Below are positions 16,868 through 24,158 of a stretch of DNA of 64,000 nt, piece by piece; within the stretch, counting starts at the first letter, position 1; each line of letters opens with the position of its first letter. Origin of the DNA: Verrucomicrobiaceae bacterium (GTDB lineage: Bacteria > Verrucomicrobiota > Verrucomicrobiia > Verrucomicrobiales > Verrucomicrobiaceae); assembly GCA_027484445.1 (NCBI GenBank), contig JAIXSY010000045.1:1-64000 (forward strand), given 5' to 3'. The notes under the pieces are model-generated. The model searched no databases. It saw only the letters and a list, made by a program, of their open reading frames with translations, and had not been told where the DNA came from. Both the position numbers and the translations under genes were made by a program.

Positions 16868-16894
16868 TTCCCACAGATTCAGCTCACCACAGAT
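16868..16894. repeat. Family A half-copy (left arm only)
   Basis: The left arm TTCCCACAGATTCAG plus CTCACCACAGA starts seven bases after the kinase stop. No inverted partner follows before copy A4. Confidence 0.85.
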
Positions 16895-16937
16895 ACAGAT
16901 AGATGAATCAGCACAGCCATCAGAACCTGAAATGATC

Positions 16938-17008
16938 TTCCACAGATTCATCCCACCTCAGATGTCTCTGACTTTTCAATCATCCGTGGTGCGCTGAATC
17001 TGTGGGAA
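16938..17008. repeat. Palindromic repeat family A, copy A4
   Basis: The left arm has drifted (TTCCACAGATTCATCCCACC). The right arm is good and ends GCTGAATCTGTGGGAA. It lies between the kinase and the GxxExxY gene. Confidence 0.85.
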
Positions 17009-17068
17009 TCCATTCTTCCATCAAAAATACGACACCCGTCCGTAGAAATGGTCCCGCACAAGATCGGC

Positions 17069-17126
17069 ATTCCACAGCTCAGATTCAATGATTCAAAACA
17101 TCCGTGGCGAGCTGAATCTGTGGGAA
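17069..17126. repeat. Palindromic repeat family A, copy A5
   Basis: The left arm is shortened (TTCCACAGCTCAGATTC). The right arm is intact and ends CTGAATCTGTGGGAA, 16 bases before the GxxExxY start codon. It forms the upstream bracket of that gene. Confidence 0.8.
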
Positions 17127-17142
17127 ACCCCTTCTTCCATCC

Positions 17143-17916
17143 ATGAACAAAGATCCCTTCACCCACCAAATCATCGGTCACGCGATGAAGACCCACAGTG
17201 CATTGGGGCCGGGTTTGGATGAGGAATTGTATCATCAGGATTTTCGTGAACGTCTCACCAAAGCGGGAGTGGAGCACCTCTCGAAGCCACGCCGTGACCT
17301 CGTTTATCGCGGCCACGTCGCCGACACCTTTGAGGCCGACTTTGTGTTTGAAAATCGCCTCGTGGCCGAGCTCAAGGCGCTGCGGGATGATTTTGCGCCC
17401 GAACACTTCACCCAGCTTTTCAGCTACAACAAGTTCTGGCGCATCCGGAAGGGCCTGCTGCTCAACTTTGGCAAAGTCAGCCTCGATCCCAAACGAACCA
17501 TCTACGACTCGCACACCAGCCTTTTCCCGAAGCGCTCCATGCCCGACTTCGTGACGCAGCGCGACCTCGCAGCCCATCTTCTTCAGGTCGCGGCCCAAAC
17601 CCTTCAAGACATCGGCCTCGGCTACCGGGAAACCACATGGATCGGACTCGTTACCGCCGCGTTGCGAGCCGAAAACATTCCCTTCAGAACCAACCCCGTC
17701 ATCACCATCCCAGCACGCGGCCCGACATCCCTTCGTTGCCTCGTCGTTGCCAACAAATGCGCCCTCACCATCACCGCCCTCGGCGAAAGCGTCAGCGCTA
17801 CTGACCGAGCCATGAACCAAACCTGCCTCCGCTGGCTTGACCTGCCCTTCGGCATCGCCCTCCACTTCGGCAAAACCAAAGCCGACATGAAATTTGTCTC
17901 ACCTCCGCGGCCATGA
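17143..17916 (+). CDS. Two-domain GxxExxY (PDDEXK_3) nuclease-like protein
   Basis: This 257-residue protein has the family motif at G24-L-D-E27-E-L-Y30. It is followed by D66 and E76-L-K78, the spacing of a PD-(D/E)XK active site, so the catalytic set looks intact. The second half (about 150-255) seems to be a degenerate second copy of the fold without the key residues, making it about twice the usual GxxExxY length of roughly 125. Cellular function of the family is unknown to me; DNA binding or cleavage is plausible. The gene lies between a sensor kinase and its regulator, on the same strand, bracketed within 20 bases by palindromic repeats A5 and A6. That arrangement suggests an inserted cassette. 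Confidence 0.85.
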   Translation: MNKDPFTHQIIGHAMKTHSALGPGLDEELYHQDFRERLTKAGVEHLSKPRRDLVYRGHVADTFEADFVFENRLVAELKALRDDFAPEHFTQLFSYNKFWRIRKGLLLNFGKVSLDPKRTIYDSHTSLFPKRSMPDFVTQRDLAAHLLQVAAQTLQDIGLGYRETTWIGLVTAALRAENIPFRTNPVITIPARGPTSLRCLVVANKCALTITALGESVSATDRAMNQTCLRWLDLPFGIALHFGKTKADMKFVSPPRP

Positions 17917-17918
17917 GA

Positions 17919-17986
17919 TTCTCCCACAGATTCAGTTCACCACAGAATCTTTACTCATCATCTGTGGTGCGCTGAATCTGTGGGAA
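17919..17986. repeat. Palindromic repeat family A, copy A6
   Basis: This is a nearly perfect inverted repeat starting three bases after the GxxExxY stop. The left arm is CTCCCACAGATTCAG then TTCACCACAGA, and the right arm ends CTGAATCTGTGGGAAA. It forms the downstream bracket of the GxxExxY gene and could also act as its terminator-like hairpin. Confidence 0.9.
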
Positions 17987-18032
17987 ACCTTTCTGATCTG
18001 TCCCTCGAACATCTTTCTCCAAGCCTCGCCAA

Positions 18033-18093
18033 CACGACAGTTCACCACACAACTTTCATTCATCATCCGTGGTGAACTGAATCTGTGGGAACC
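18033..18093. repeat. Palindromic repeat family A, copy A7
   Basis: The left arm keeps only the inner unit (ACAGTTCACCACAC). The right arm is complete and ends 25 bases before the response regulator ATG. Confidence 0.85.
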
Positions 18094-18117
18094 CCTTCCG
18101 AACCCTCTCTTCCATCC

Positions 18118-18744
18118 ATGATCCGCGTCTCCATCGTCGAAGATGACCAGCTCACCCGCGAAAGCCTCGCCGAGCTGCTGCGACTCGCCAAAGGCCTCGA
18201 AGTGCTCGCCACCTATCCCGATGCCGAAAGCGCCATCGCCGCCGTGCCCGCACAGAGGCCCGATGTGTTGCTTGTGGACATCAATCTGCCCGGTCAAAGC
18301 GGCATCGAATGCGTCACCCAGCTCAAAGCGCAGCTTCCCGCCCTGCAGGTGCTCATGCTCACCACCTACGACAACAGCGACGCCATCTTCGACAGCCTTC
18401 GCGCCGGTGCCGGCGGCTATCTTTTGAAGCGCACCCGCGGCCCCGAGCTCATCGCCGCCATCAAAGAAGTGCACGAAGGCGGCTCGCCCATGTCCGCCAG
18501 CATCGCGCGAAAAGTCGTCACCTACTTCCAGGCCCCACCAAAGCCCGGCAGCCCGGAACTCGAATCCCTCACCGCCCGCGAGCACGAAATCCTCAAACAC
18601 CTCGCCGATGGCCTCCAATACAAAGAAATCGCCGAACAACTCACCATCAGCACCAGCACCGTCCGCGCCCACCTCCACACCATCTACGGCAAACTCCACG
18701 TCCAAAGCCGCACCGAGGCCGTTGTGAAGTATTTGAAGCGTTAA
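18118..18744 (+). CDS. NarL/LuxR-family response regulator
   Basis: This 208-residue regulator has a receiver with acidic D9/D10, phospho-acceptor D54 in LLVDINLPG, LTTYDN and YLLKRT. It is followed by a LuxR-type helix-turn-helix (LTAREHEILKHLADGLQYKEIAEQL, STSTVRAHLHTIYGKL). This is the partner class for HisKA_3 kinases, so it probably works with the sensor at 13957-16860 despite the 1.2 kb insertion between them. I chose the ATG at 18118 because earlier in-frame codons lie in repeat A7. Targets are not evident. The divergent or nearby DUF1593 and glycan genes are candidates only by proximity. Confidence 0.92.
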   Translation: MIRVSIVEDDQLTRESLAELLRLAKGLEVLATYPDAESAIAAVPAQRPDVLLVDINLPGQSGIECVTQLKAQLPALQVLMLTTYDNSDAIFDSLRAGAGGYLLKRTRGPELIAAIKEVHEGGSPMSASIARKVVTYFQAPPKPGSPELESLTAREHEILKHLADGLQYKEIAEQLTISTSTVRAHLHTIYGKLHVQSRTEAVVKYLKR

Positions 18745-18778
18745 GGCGCTGGGGGCGAGCACCGTCGGCTTTATCAAC

Positions 18779-20038
18779 TCACCTCACACACCGGTCCATC
18801 CGCTCCGCGAAATCACGCAGGAAGTCCACACGCCAGCGGTTCACGGTTTTGGCACCGCGATGGATGCCTTCGGTGGATTGGGGACTTTGATCGTCGATCC
18901 ACCAGTTCGGGTGTGTTGCGGAGGCGGTCATCGTTTTATCCAAAGGCGGCAGTTCGGCGGTGAAGCTGCCGGTTTGGCCGTGGAGAGCGGGGAAGTCGCT
19001 CTCGATGATGTAGGGCCACACTTTGGCATCGCGGGGTGAGAAGCGGAATCTTAGTGTGTGGCCTTCGAGCGTGCCTTGCGCGGGGATGCGCTTGTCGAAG
19101 ATCATGGTGGCGTGGTTCTGCGAGGTGAAACCATCAGGTGCGGTGATGGCGAACTCGACGACGCCGAAGGCTTCGGCCTTGTCAGTCTCATTGGTGACAT
19201 GATCGAAAACGGTGAGCCGCTGGTCCCACACGCGCACGAACTGACCGCCCCAGCCGGGCTGCGTGGGATCGTTCGGTGTGCCATGCAGCAGCCACCCGAC
19301 GCTGGGCGTGTCCCCCATTTTGATCGTGCCTTTGAGCTGCGTGGCGAAGTAGTCGCCGAGCGCTCCACGGCCGGCGATGTGCCGCGTGACGAAGGTTTGA
19401 TTGCCCCACCCGCCACTTTGATCGCCGCCAACGAACCAGCCACGATACGTGGAGTTGGCCTCGATCATCCAGAGCGTGGGATGGTGCTGCTCAATGTAGT
19501 GATAGGCGTCCACGCACCACATCTTGTTGGGTCCGCCGATGAAATACACGCGCAGTTTTGGCAAGATGTCCGGCGCATCGTGCAGCGCCTGCGCGAGGTC
19601 TTCGAGGCCGCCCCACACGAGCACATGCAGCGGACGGGGATCATCGCGCCGGGCACAGCGGACGATCCAGTCAGAACCCTCGGTGGCACTGCCAAAGCCA
19701 GCCGTGCCAGGGCTTTCGAGAGCGCCTTGCTTTGTCATCGCACGCAGCGCCTCCGGTGTGGAGTAGCGCGTCGAATGCGTCCGCAGCGTAGCGAAGTCAC
19801 GCTCATACTCGGCGATCACTTCCAGGATGTCCTTCTTCCGCCCCGCCCCATACGGCGAGGCAACAAGTCCCTCCAGTTCAAGCACATCCGCATACAGCAG
19901 CAGATGCACCATGGACTGATCATCGTCAGGGTCTGTGCCGCCGATGTCCGTCGTCACCAGCACCCGATGGCGCGGCGTCTCTGCCATCGCATGGAAAGCG
20001 ATCAATAGAGTCGTGGCGATGATGACGGCATTTTTCAT
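18779..20038 (-). CDS. DUF1593 / Sde182-like secreted protein, second copy
   Basis: This 419-residue protein starts with MKNAVIIATTLLIAFHAMA, a signal peptide. The mature part opens with VLVTTDIGGTDPDDDQSMVHLLLYAD, the same Asp-rich loop as in the DUF1593 protein at 5003-6421, and has a related WGG and GDTPS pattern. It is shorter at the C terminus, with less of the beta-sandwich. It is divergent from an AraC regulator with a gap of about 80 bases, so regulation by that protein is likely. An in-frame ATG three codons earlier is possible. Substrate unknown. Confidence 0.82.
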   Translation of the reverse strand: MKNAVIIATTLLIAFHAMAETPRHRVLVTTDIGGTDPDDDQSMVHLLLYADVLELEGLVASPYGAGRKKDILEVIAEYERDFATLRTHSTRYSTPEALRAMTKQGALESPGTAGFGSATEGSDWIVRCARRDDPRPLHVLVWGGLEDLAQALHDAPDILPKLRVYFIGGPNKMWCVDAYHYIEQHHPTLWMIEANSTYRGWFVGGDQSGGWGNQTFVTRHIAGRGALGDYFATQLKGTIKMGDTPSVGWLLHGTPNDPTQPGWGGQFVRVWDQRLTVFDHVTNETDKAEAFGVVEFAITAPDGFTSQNHATMIFDKRIPAQGTLEGHTLRFRFSPRDAKVWPYIIESDFPALHGQTGSFTAELPPLDKTMTASATHPNWWIDDQSPQSTEGIHRGAKTVNRWRVDFLRDFAERMDRCVR

Positions 20039-20118
20039 GGCAGACACTAGATGAAATCATGTGCATTCGCGAAGTAACACCTTCATTTCGCCAATGACTG
20101 CCTGTATTCTAAGGTAGA

Positions 20119-20946
20119 ATGAAACGCTTTGACCACACGCGCTCCGCCTTTTCGCCCTATGGATTCACCTGCGAGGAATGGAAGCCAGCGCTGATGCAGC
20201 GGCCCGACCGCCACAATGAGATCGAGATCAACCTGCTGCGTTCTGGCTCGCTCACCTACCTGCTCGGCGGCCAACGCACGACTGTGCAGGCTGGTCAGCT
20301 CGCGATGTTTTGGGCAGCGATTCCTCATCAGATCGCCGCGTGGGAAGGACGAGAGACCTATTTCGTGGTGACTCTACCGCTGGGCTGGTTCCTCGCTGCG
20401 GGATTGCCGCAGGCCTTTGCTCAAGCGGTGCTCAAGGGCCGTCTCGTCACCGATCCGCACACCAACTCAGGTGACGAGGCTCGCTTCGAGCAATGGGCGT
20501 CCGATTTGCAATCCAAAGACTCCACGCTTGAACGGGCCGCGCAGTTGGAGATTCAGGCCCGTCTGCTGCGCATGTCTCAATGTCTGCCCAAGCGAACCCG
20601 AGCTCGTGCGCCTGACCCGAATCTCTCGAAGGCCGACCAACTCGCCTGCTACATCGCCCGGCACTACGACGAGCCGCTGACCGCCGATATCATCGCAAAG
20701 GCCAACAGACTGCACCCGAACTATGCGATGAATCTCTTCCGACAGGCCTTCGGCACGACGATGACGGACTTCATCGTGCAGCACCGCATCTCCCACGCGC
20801 AACGATTGCTCGTCACCACTGACGATCCCGTCACCGAGATCGCTTTTGCCTCCGGCTTCCAAAGTCTCAGTCGCTTCAACGAAGCCTTCAAACGAGCCTG
20901 CGAGTGCTCGCCGAGGGAGTATCGCAAGAGCAACCTCACCGAGTAA
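20119..20946 (+). CDS. AraC-family transcriptional regulator
   Basis: This 275-residue protein has an N-terminal cupin-like sensor region (about 1-110, with HNEIEINLLRSGSLTYLLGG) and a C-terminal AraC double helix-turn-helix (about 175-272). The first recognition helix is in LTADIIAKANRLHPNYAMNLF and the second in PVTEIAFASGFQSLSRFNEAFK. It is divergent from the second DUF1593 gene and followed by a truncated FGE-like gene three bases later. It probably activates the DUF1593 gene in response to a sugar. The decamer ATTCTAAGGT overlaps its leader, five bases before the ATG. Confidence 0.9.
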   Translation: MKRFDHTRSAFSPYGFTCEEWKPALMQRPDRHNEIEINLLRSGSLTYLLGGQRTTVQAGQLAMFWAAIPHQIAAWEGRETYFVVTLPLGWFLAAGLPQAFAQAVLKGRLVTDPHTNSGDEARFEQWASDLQSKDSTLERAAQLEIQARLLRMSQCLPKRTRARAPDPNLSKADQLACYIARHYDEPLTADIIAKANRLHPNYAMNLFRQAFGTTMTDFIVQHRISHAQRLLVTTDDPVTEIAFASGFQSLSRFNEAFKRACECSPREYRKSNLTE

Positions 20947-20948
20947 TC

Positions 20949-21797
20949 ATGGATCCGAATAGCCGAGGCTTGACCGCTGTCCGGCAGATTACTCTCATTT
21001 TCGTCCCAGATGCCGAATACAAGGCCTTCGTCGAAGCCACGCGTGATCGCGGTGCGCCGCGTTACTGGAAGAATGGCGAGTATCCACAGGGCAAGGCCAA
21101 CCATCCCGTGCTCTTCGTTTCACTCGATGACGCCGAGGCCTACTGCGCGTGGATCAGCGAAAAGACCGGTTGGAAGATCTTGGTGCCAAGCGCCGAGCAG
21201 TGGGAAAAGGCGGCGCGAGGCCCGAAAGGCTACCTTTACCCGTGGGGCAATGACAAGGACGCGAGCTACCGCAGCGGCAAACTGAAGACGCACTTCAACT
21301 ACAACGCCGTCTGCGCTGCCCACATGCTCGACAAGGAGGCGAAGACGATCACGAGCTACGTCGATAAATCGAGCCAGGCAGGCCAGAAAGGCCGCGTCGA
21401 GGACATCATGACCGGCAACGGCCGCGTCTTCGCCGTCACGGCCGATGGCGGTGTGGATGCGTGGATCGATCACGACACGAACACCGGCTTTGTGAACACG
21501 CAGATCTACCGCGACCTCGTGGACAACGGCGGCTTCACCACGCCCGTGGGCACCTTTCCCACCGGCGCGAGCCATTACGGCTGCCATGACATGGCTGGCA
21601 ATGCCTACGAATGGACGAGCAGCATCATCGTCGCCACCAATGGCGCGGAGCGAGGCCAGGAGGTGAACGACGTGCGCGGCGGCAGTTGGTATTCCACCGG
21701 CCGCAGCGGCCAAAGCCTCTGCACCGGCGAAGGCCGCAAACGCAGCGGCGGCTACCACAGCGTGGGATTTCGCATTGCGATGGAACTTGCCCAATAA
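20949..21797 (+). CDS. FGE-sulfatase-domain protein, N-terminally truncated
   Basis: This 282-residue frame carries an FGE/SUMF1-type domain: EYKAFVEATRDRG, the NHPVLFVSLDDAEAYCAW motif, TGWKILVPSAEQWEKAARG, LYPWGN, MAGNAYEWTSS and a final RGGSWY with GYHSVGFRIA. The normal front of the domain (the glycine-rich opening, TNAEY context and any signal peptide) is missing and replaced by about 25 unrelated residues. Proteins of this fold are either formylglycine generators or iron/sugar-processing relatives. The Cys pair of true generators was not evident. The gene may be a decaying copy joined to the end of the AraC gene. A 40-residue internal insert with GRVFAVTADGG is also unusual. Confidence 0.7.
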   Translation: MDPNSRGLTAVRQITLIFVPDAEYKAFVEATRDRGAPRYWKNGEYPQGKANHPVLFVSLDDAEAYCAWISEKTGWKILVPSAEQWEKAARGPKGYLYPWGNDKDASYRSGKLKTHFNYNAVCAAHMLDKEAKTITSYVDKSSQAGQKGRVEDIMTGNGRVFAVTADGGVDAWIDHDTNTGFVNTQIYRDLVDNGGFTTPVGTFPTGASHYGCHDMAGNAYEWTSSIIVATNGAERGQEVNDVRGGSWYSTGRSGQSLCTGEGRKRSGGYHSVGFRIAMELAQ

Positions 21798-21828
21798 ACC
21801 GGTGTTCAACCTTCAACCCACTCACCCC

Positions 21829-22608
21829 ATGAAAGCCTTCCACATCCGCCTCGACCGCCGTCGTCTTTTGAAAAGCCTGCTGATCACCACCGGCGGCATC
21901 CTCACGAATGATCTGTATGCCGAGGCGCTGGTGCTCACGCCACGCTGCACCGAGGGACCCTATTACCCCGATCATCTGCCGCTCGATCAAGACAACGACC
22001 TCACCCGCATCTCCAGCGGCACGCCCGCGGGCGGCATCATCACCGAACTCGGCGGACGACTTCTCGATGCGGATGGGAAACCGCTCCAAGAGCATGTCAT
22101 CGAGCTCTGGCAGGCCGATGTGAATGGCTGCTACATCCACAGCCGCGGCGAGCAGCGTGGCAAAAAGCGCGACGACTCTTTCCAAGGCTTTGGCAAGATC
22201 ACGACGAATGCGAAGGGCGAGTATCGCTTCCGCACCATCAAACCAGGCCTCTACACCGGTCGCACGCTGCATTGGCACGTCGCCGTGAAAATGGGAGACC
22301 GCCGCCTGCTCACCACGCAGCTCTGCATCGCTGGTGTGCCGCAAAACGACCGCGACATGGTCCTCAACGGCATCCGCGATGAAGCGCAGCGCCTCAGCAT
22401 CATCCGCGAATTCAAACCGAAGGAGAAAGGCAGCGAGGAACTCTTCGGCACCTGGGACATCGTCCTCGGCAACACGCCCGATGACCGTCAAATGGGCCGC
22501 CCGCCCGGCCCTCCGCCAAATGGACGGAATCAGACCGAACTCTCGGATCAGGACATCAAAGATGCGCTGTTCGGGCCGTCATTCCTCGGACCTTCGCTCT
22601 CCAGATGA
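21829..22608 (+). CDS. Exported intradiol dioxygenase-like protein
   Basis: This 259-residue protein starts with a basic N terminus (RLDRRRLLK) and a short hydrophobic stretch, suggesting export, possibly by Tat. The fold has TEGPYYP, GGRLLDADGKPLQEHVIELWQAD, then YRFRTIKPGLYTGRTLHWHV. The two Tyr and the H-x-H are the four Fe(III) ligands of intradiol ring-cleavage dioxygenases such as protocatechuate 3,4-dioxygenase. Secreted members of this group are common in Verrucomicrobia, but the substrate is not known. No catechol pathway gene is near. A Pro/Gly-rich C-terminal stretch follows the catalytic domain. Confidence 0.85.
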   Translation: MKAFHIRLDRRRLLKSLLITTGGILTNDLYAEALVLTPRCTEGPYYPDHLPLDQDNDLTRISSGTPAGGIITELGGRLLDADGKPLQEHVIELWQADVNGCYIHSRGEQRGKKRDDSFQGFGKITTNAKGEYRFRTIKPGLYTGRTLHWHVAVKMGDRRLLTTQLCIAGVPQNDRDMVLNGIRDEAQRLSIIREFKPKEKGSEELFGTWDIVLGNTPDDRQMGRPPGPPPNGRNQTELSDQDIKDALFGPSFLGPSLSR

Positions 22609-22725
22609 GTTTGGTGTGCTGAGGCCAGGGTCTGCCTGCGCGTATTACAGAGGCCTCGCCAGGCTGATGGTTGCCCATCAGGTGAATTGGTGGCAGAGCA
22701 AGATGAATACTCCCTTCGGATCATC

Positions 22726-24084
22726 ATGCGCACCGCTTTCTTGTTCATTTTGCTCATCACGACGTCCAATGGCCTGCTGGCGGCTGACACACTGTTGGTG
22801 GACGCCAAAGCAGAGGTCTCCGGGCAATGGAAGGGGCGAGAGACGCGCACCGTGGCCGCTTTTGATGTGAACCCGCTGCCAAAGGAGGCTTTCACGCGGT
22901 TTGGTGGTTTAGCGGCCGACAAAAATGCGGCGAGCGGCTTCTTCCGCGTCGAAAAAATCGGCGAGAGGTGGTGGATGATCGATCCCGACGGCGGACGCTT
23001 CATCTTCGCGGGTGTTTGCTCGTTGAAGCCCGAAACCAAGCTCGCGGCGAAGGAGCCGTTTGAGCGGCTTTTTGGTTCGAACGAGGCCTGGACTGCTCAA
23101 ACACTCGATTTCCTGCGTGCGCATGGCTTCAACGGCTGCGGCGGCTTTTCCGATGTGGAGGTCCTGCGCTCGGCGAAAGCACCCATGCCTTACACAGTCA
23201 CGCTGGGGCTGATGAGTGGCTTTGGTAGAAAGATCGGCGTCACGCATTCGGAGGCCGGTCACACGGGTTATGCGGATGATGTCATCCCGGTCTTTGAGCC
23301 GGGTTTTGCCGCGTTTTGCGCGGAGCAATGCCGCGAGCGGCTTTCGGCGATGAAGGATGATCCATGGCTTGTCGGCGTCTTTTCGGACAACGAGCTGCTC
23401 ATCAAGCGGGACATGCTCGACCGCATGCTGAAGCGCGGCGGTGCCACGCAGGCTGAGGCGGAGGCCTTCATGGCTGGAAAAGGCGCGGTGACGGATGAGC
23501 TGCGCCGCGACTTTGTGCAGCACGTCTTTGATGCCTACTTCCGCCTCACCACGCAGGCCATCCGCGAGGTGCTGCCACGGCATTTGTGCCTTGGTTCGCG
23601 CTTTCACGGACCGGCGAAGTCGGTCAGCGGCGTGTGGAAGGCCGCAGGCAAGTGGTGCGATGCCATCTCGATGAACTACTACGATCACTGGAGCCCGCAG
23701 AAGGATCACCTGCGCCAGTGGCACGAGTGGTCGGGCAAGCCCTGCCTTATCACCGAGTTTTACGTCAAAGGCATGGACAGCGGCATGGCGAACACAAGCG
23801 GCGCTGGCTGGATCGTGAAGACGCAGGCGGATCGAGGCGCGTTTTATCAAAACTTTGCGCTCGGGCTGCTGGAGTCGAAAACCTGCGTCGGCTGGCACTG
23901 GTTCAAATACATGGACAACGATCCCGCGAACACCAAGACCGATGCCTCAAACCGCGACAGCAACAAAGGCATCCTCAACGCCCGCTACGAGCCCTACACG
24001 CCGCTGCTCGATGCCATGCGGGAGCTGAACTCGCGCATTCATCCGCTGATCCAGTCCTTCGACTCCGTGCCAACTTCGAAGTGA
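22726..24084 (+). CDS. GH50-like (beta-agarase type) glycoside hydrolase
   Basis: This 452-residue protein has a signal peptide ending near LLAADT. The catalytic region opens with GFFRVEKIGERWWMIDPDGG, the beta-agarase-like entry, followed by a clan-A TIM barrel. The probable acid/base is Glu in VGVFSDNELL and the nucleophile is Glu in CLITEFYVKG. It resembles the 698-residue protein at 61176-63272 but lacks that protein's N-terminal beta domain. Agarase activity is not certain; related enzymes act on several galactans. The start is the ATG at 22726, which gives a clean signal peptide. A short DUF1552 relic follows on the other strand. Confidence 0.8.
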   Translation: MRTAFLFILLITTSNGLLAADTLLVDAKAEVSGQWKGRETRTVAAFDVNPLPKEAFTRFGGLAADKNAASGFFRVEKIGERWWMIDPDGGRFIFAGVCSLKPETKLAAKEPFERLFGSNEAWTAQTLDFLRAHGFNGCGGFSDVEVLRSAKAPMPYTVTLGLMSGFGRKIGVTHSEAGHTGYADDVIPVFEPGFAAFCAEQCRERLSAMKDDPWLVGVFSDNELLIKRDMLDRMLKRGGATQAEAEAFMAGKGAVTDELRRDFVQHVFDAYFRLTTQAIREVLPRHLCLGSRFHGPAKSVSGVWKAAGKWCDAISMNYYDHWSPQKDHLRQWHEWSGKPCLITEFYVKGMDSGMANTSGAGWIVKTQADRGAFYQNFALGLLESKTCVGWHWFKYMDNDPANTKTDASNRDSNKGILNARYEPYTPLLDAMRELNSRIHPLIQSFDSVPTSK

Positions 24085-24085
24085 A

Positions 24086-24154
24086 TCAGATCGCCATGCC
24101 ACTCAGCGTCCCCGTGCTGGTGGAGAACTTGCCCGCCTCGATGTTGAAGATATG
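24086..24154 (-). pseudogene. Relic of a DUF1552 gene (last ~22 codons)
   Basis: The minus strand reads IEAGKF-STSTGTLSG and a stop, matching the end of the intact DUF1552 protein at 52303-53541 (GIEAGKFASSTGTLSGLAAS) at both protein and DNA level. Nothing else of the gene remains; the LVIVD gene starts its 3' end five bases away. Confidence 0.8.
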
Positions 24155-24158
24155 CCGC

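Noticed and set aside
16868..18093. CRISPR-like array near the GxxExxY gene
   Set aside because: The repeats are palindromic, irregularly spaced, separated by complete genes, and no cas gene is present.
17894..18121. A 75-codon frame between the GxxExxY and regulator genes
   Set aside because: It is made almost entirely of translated family A repeat arms and has no independent coding signal.
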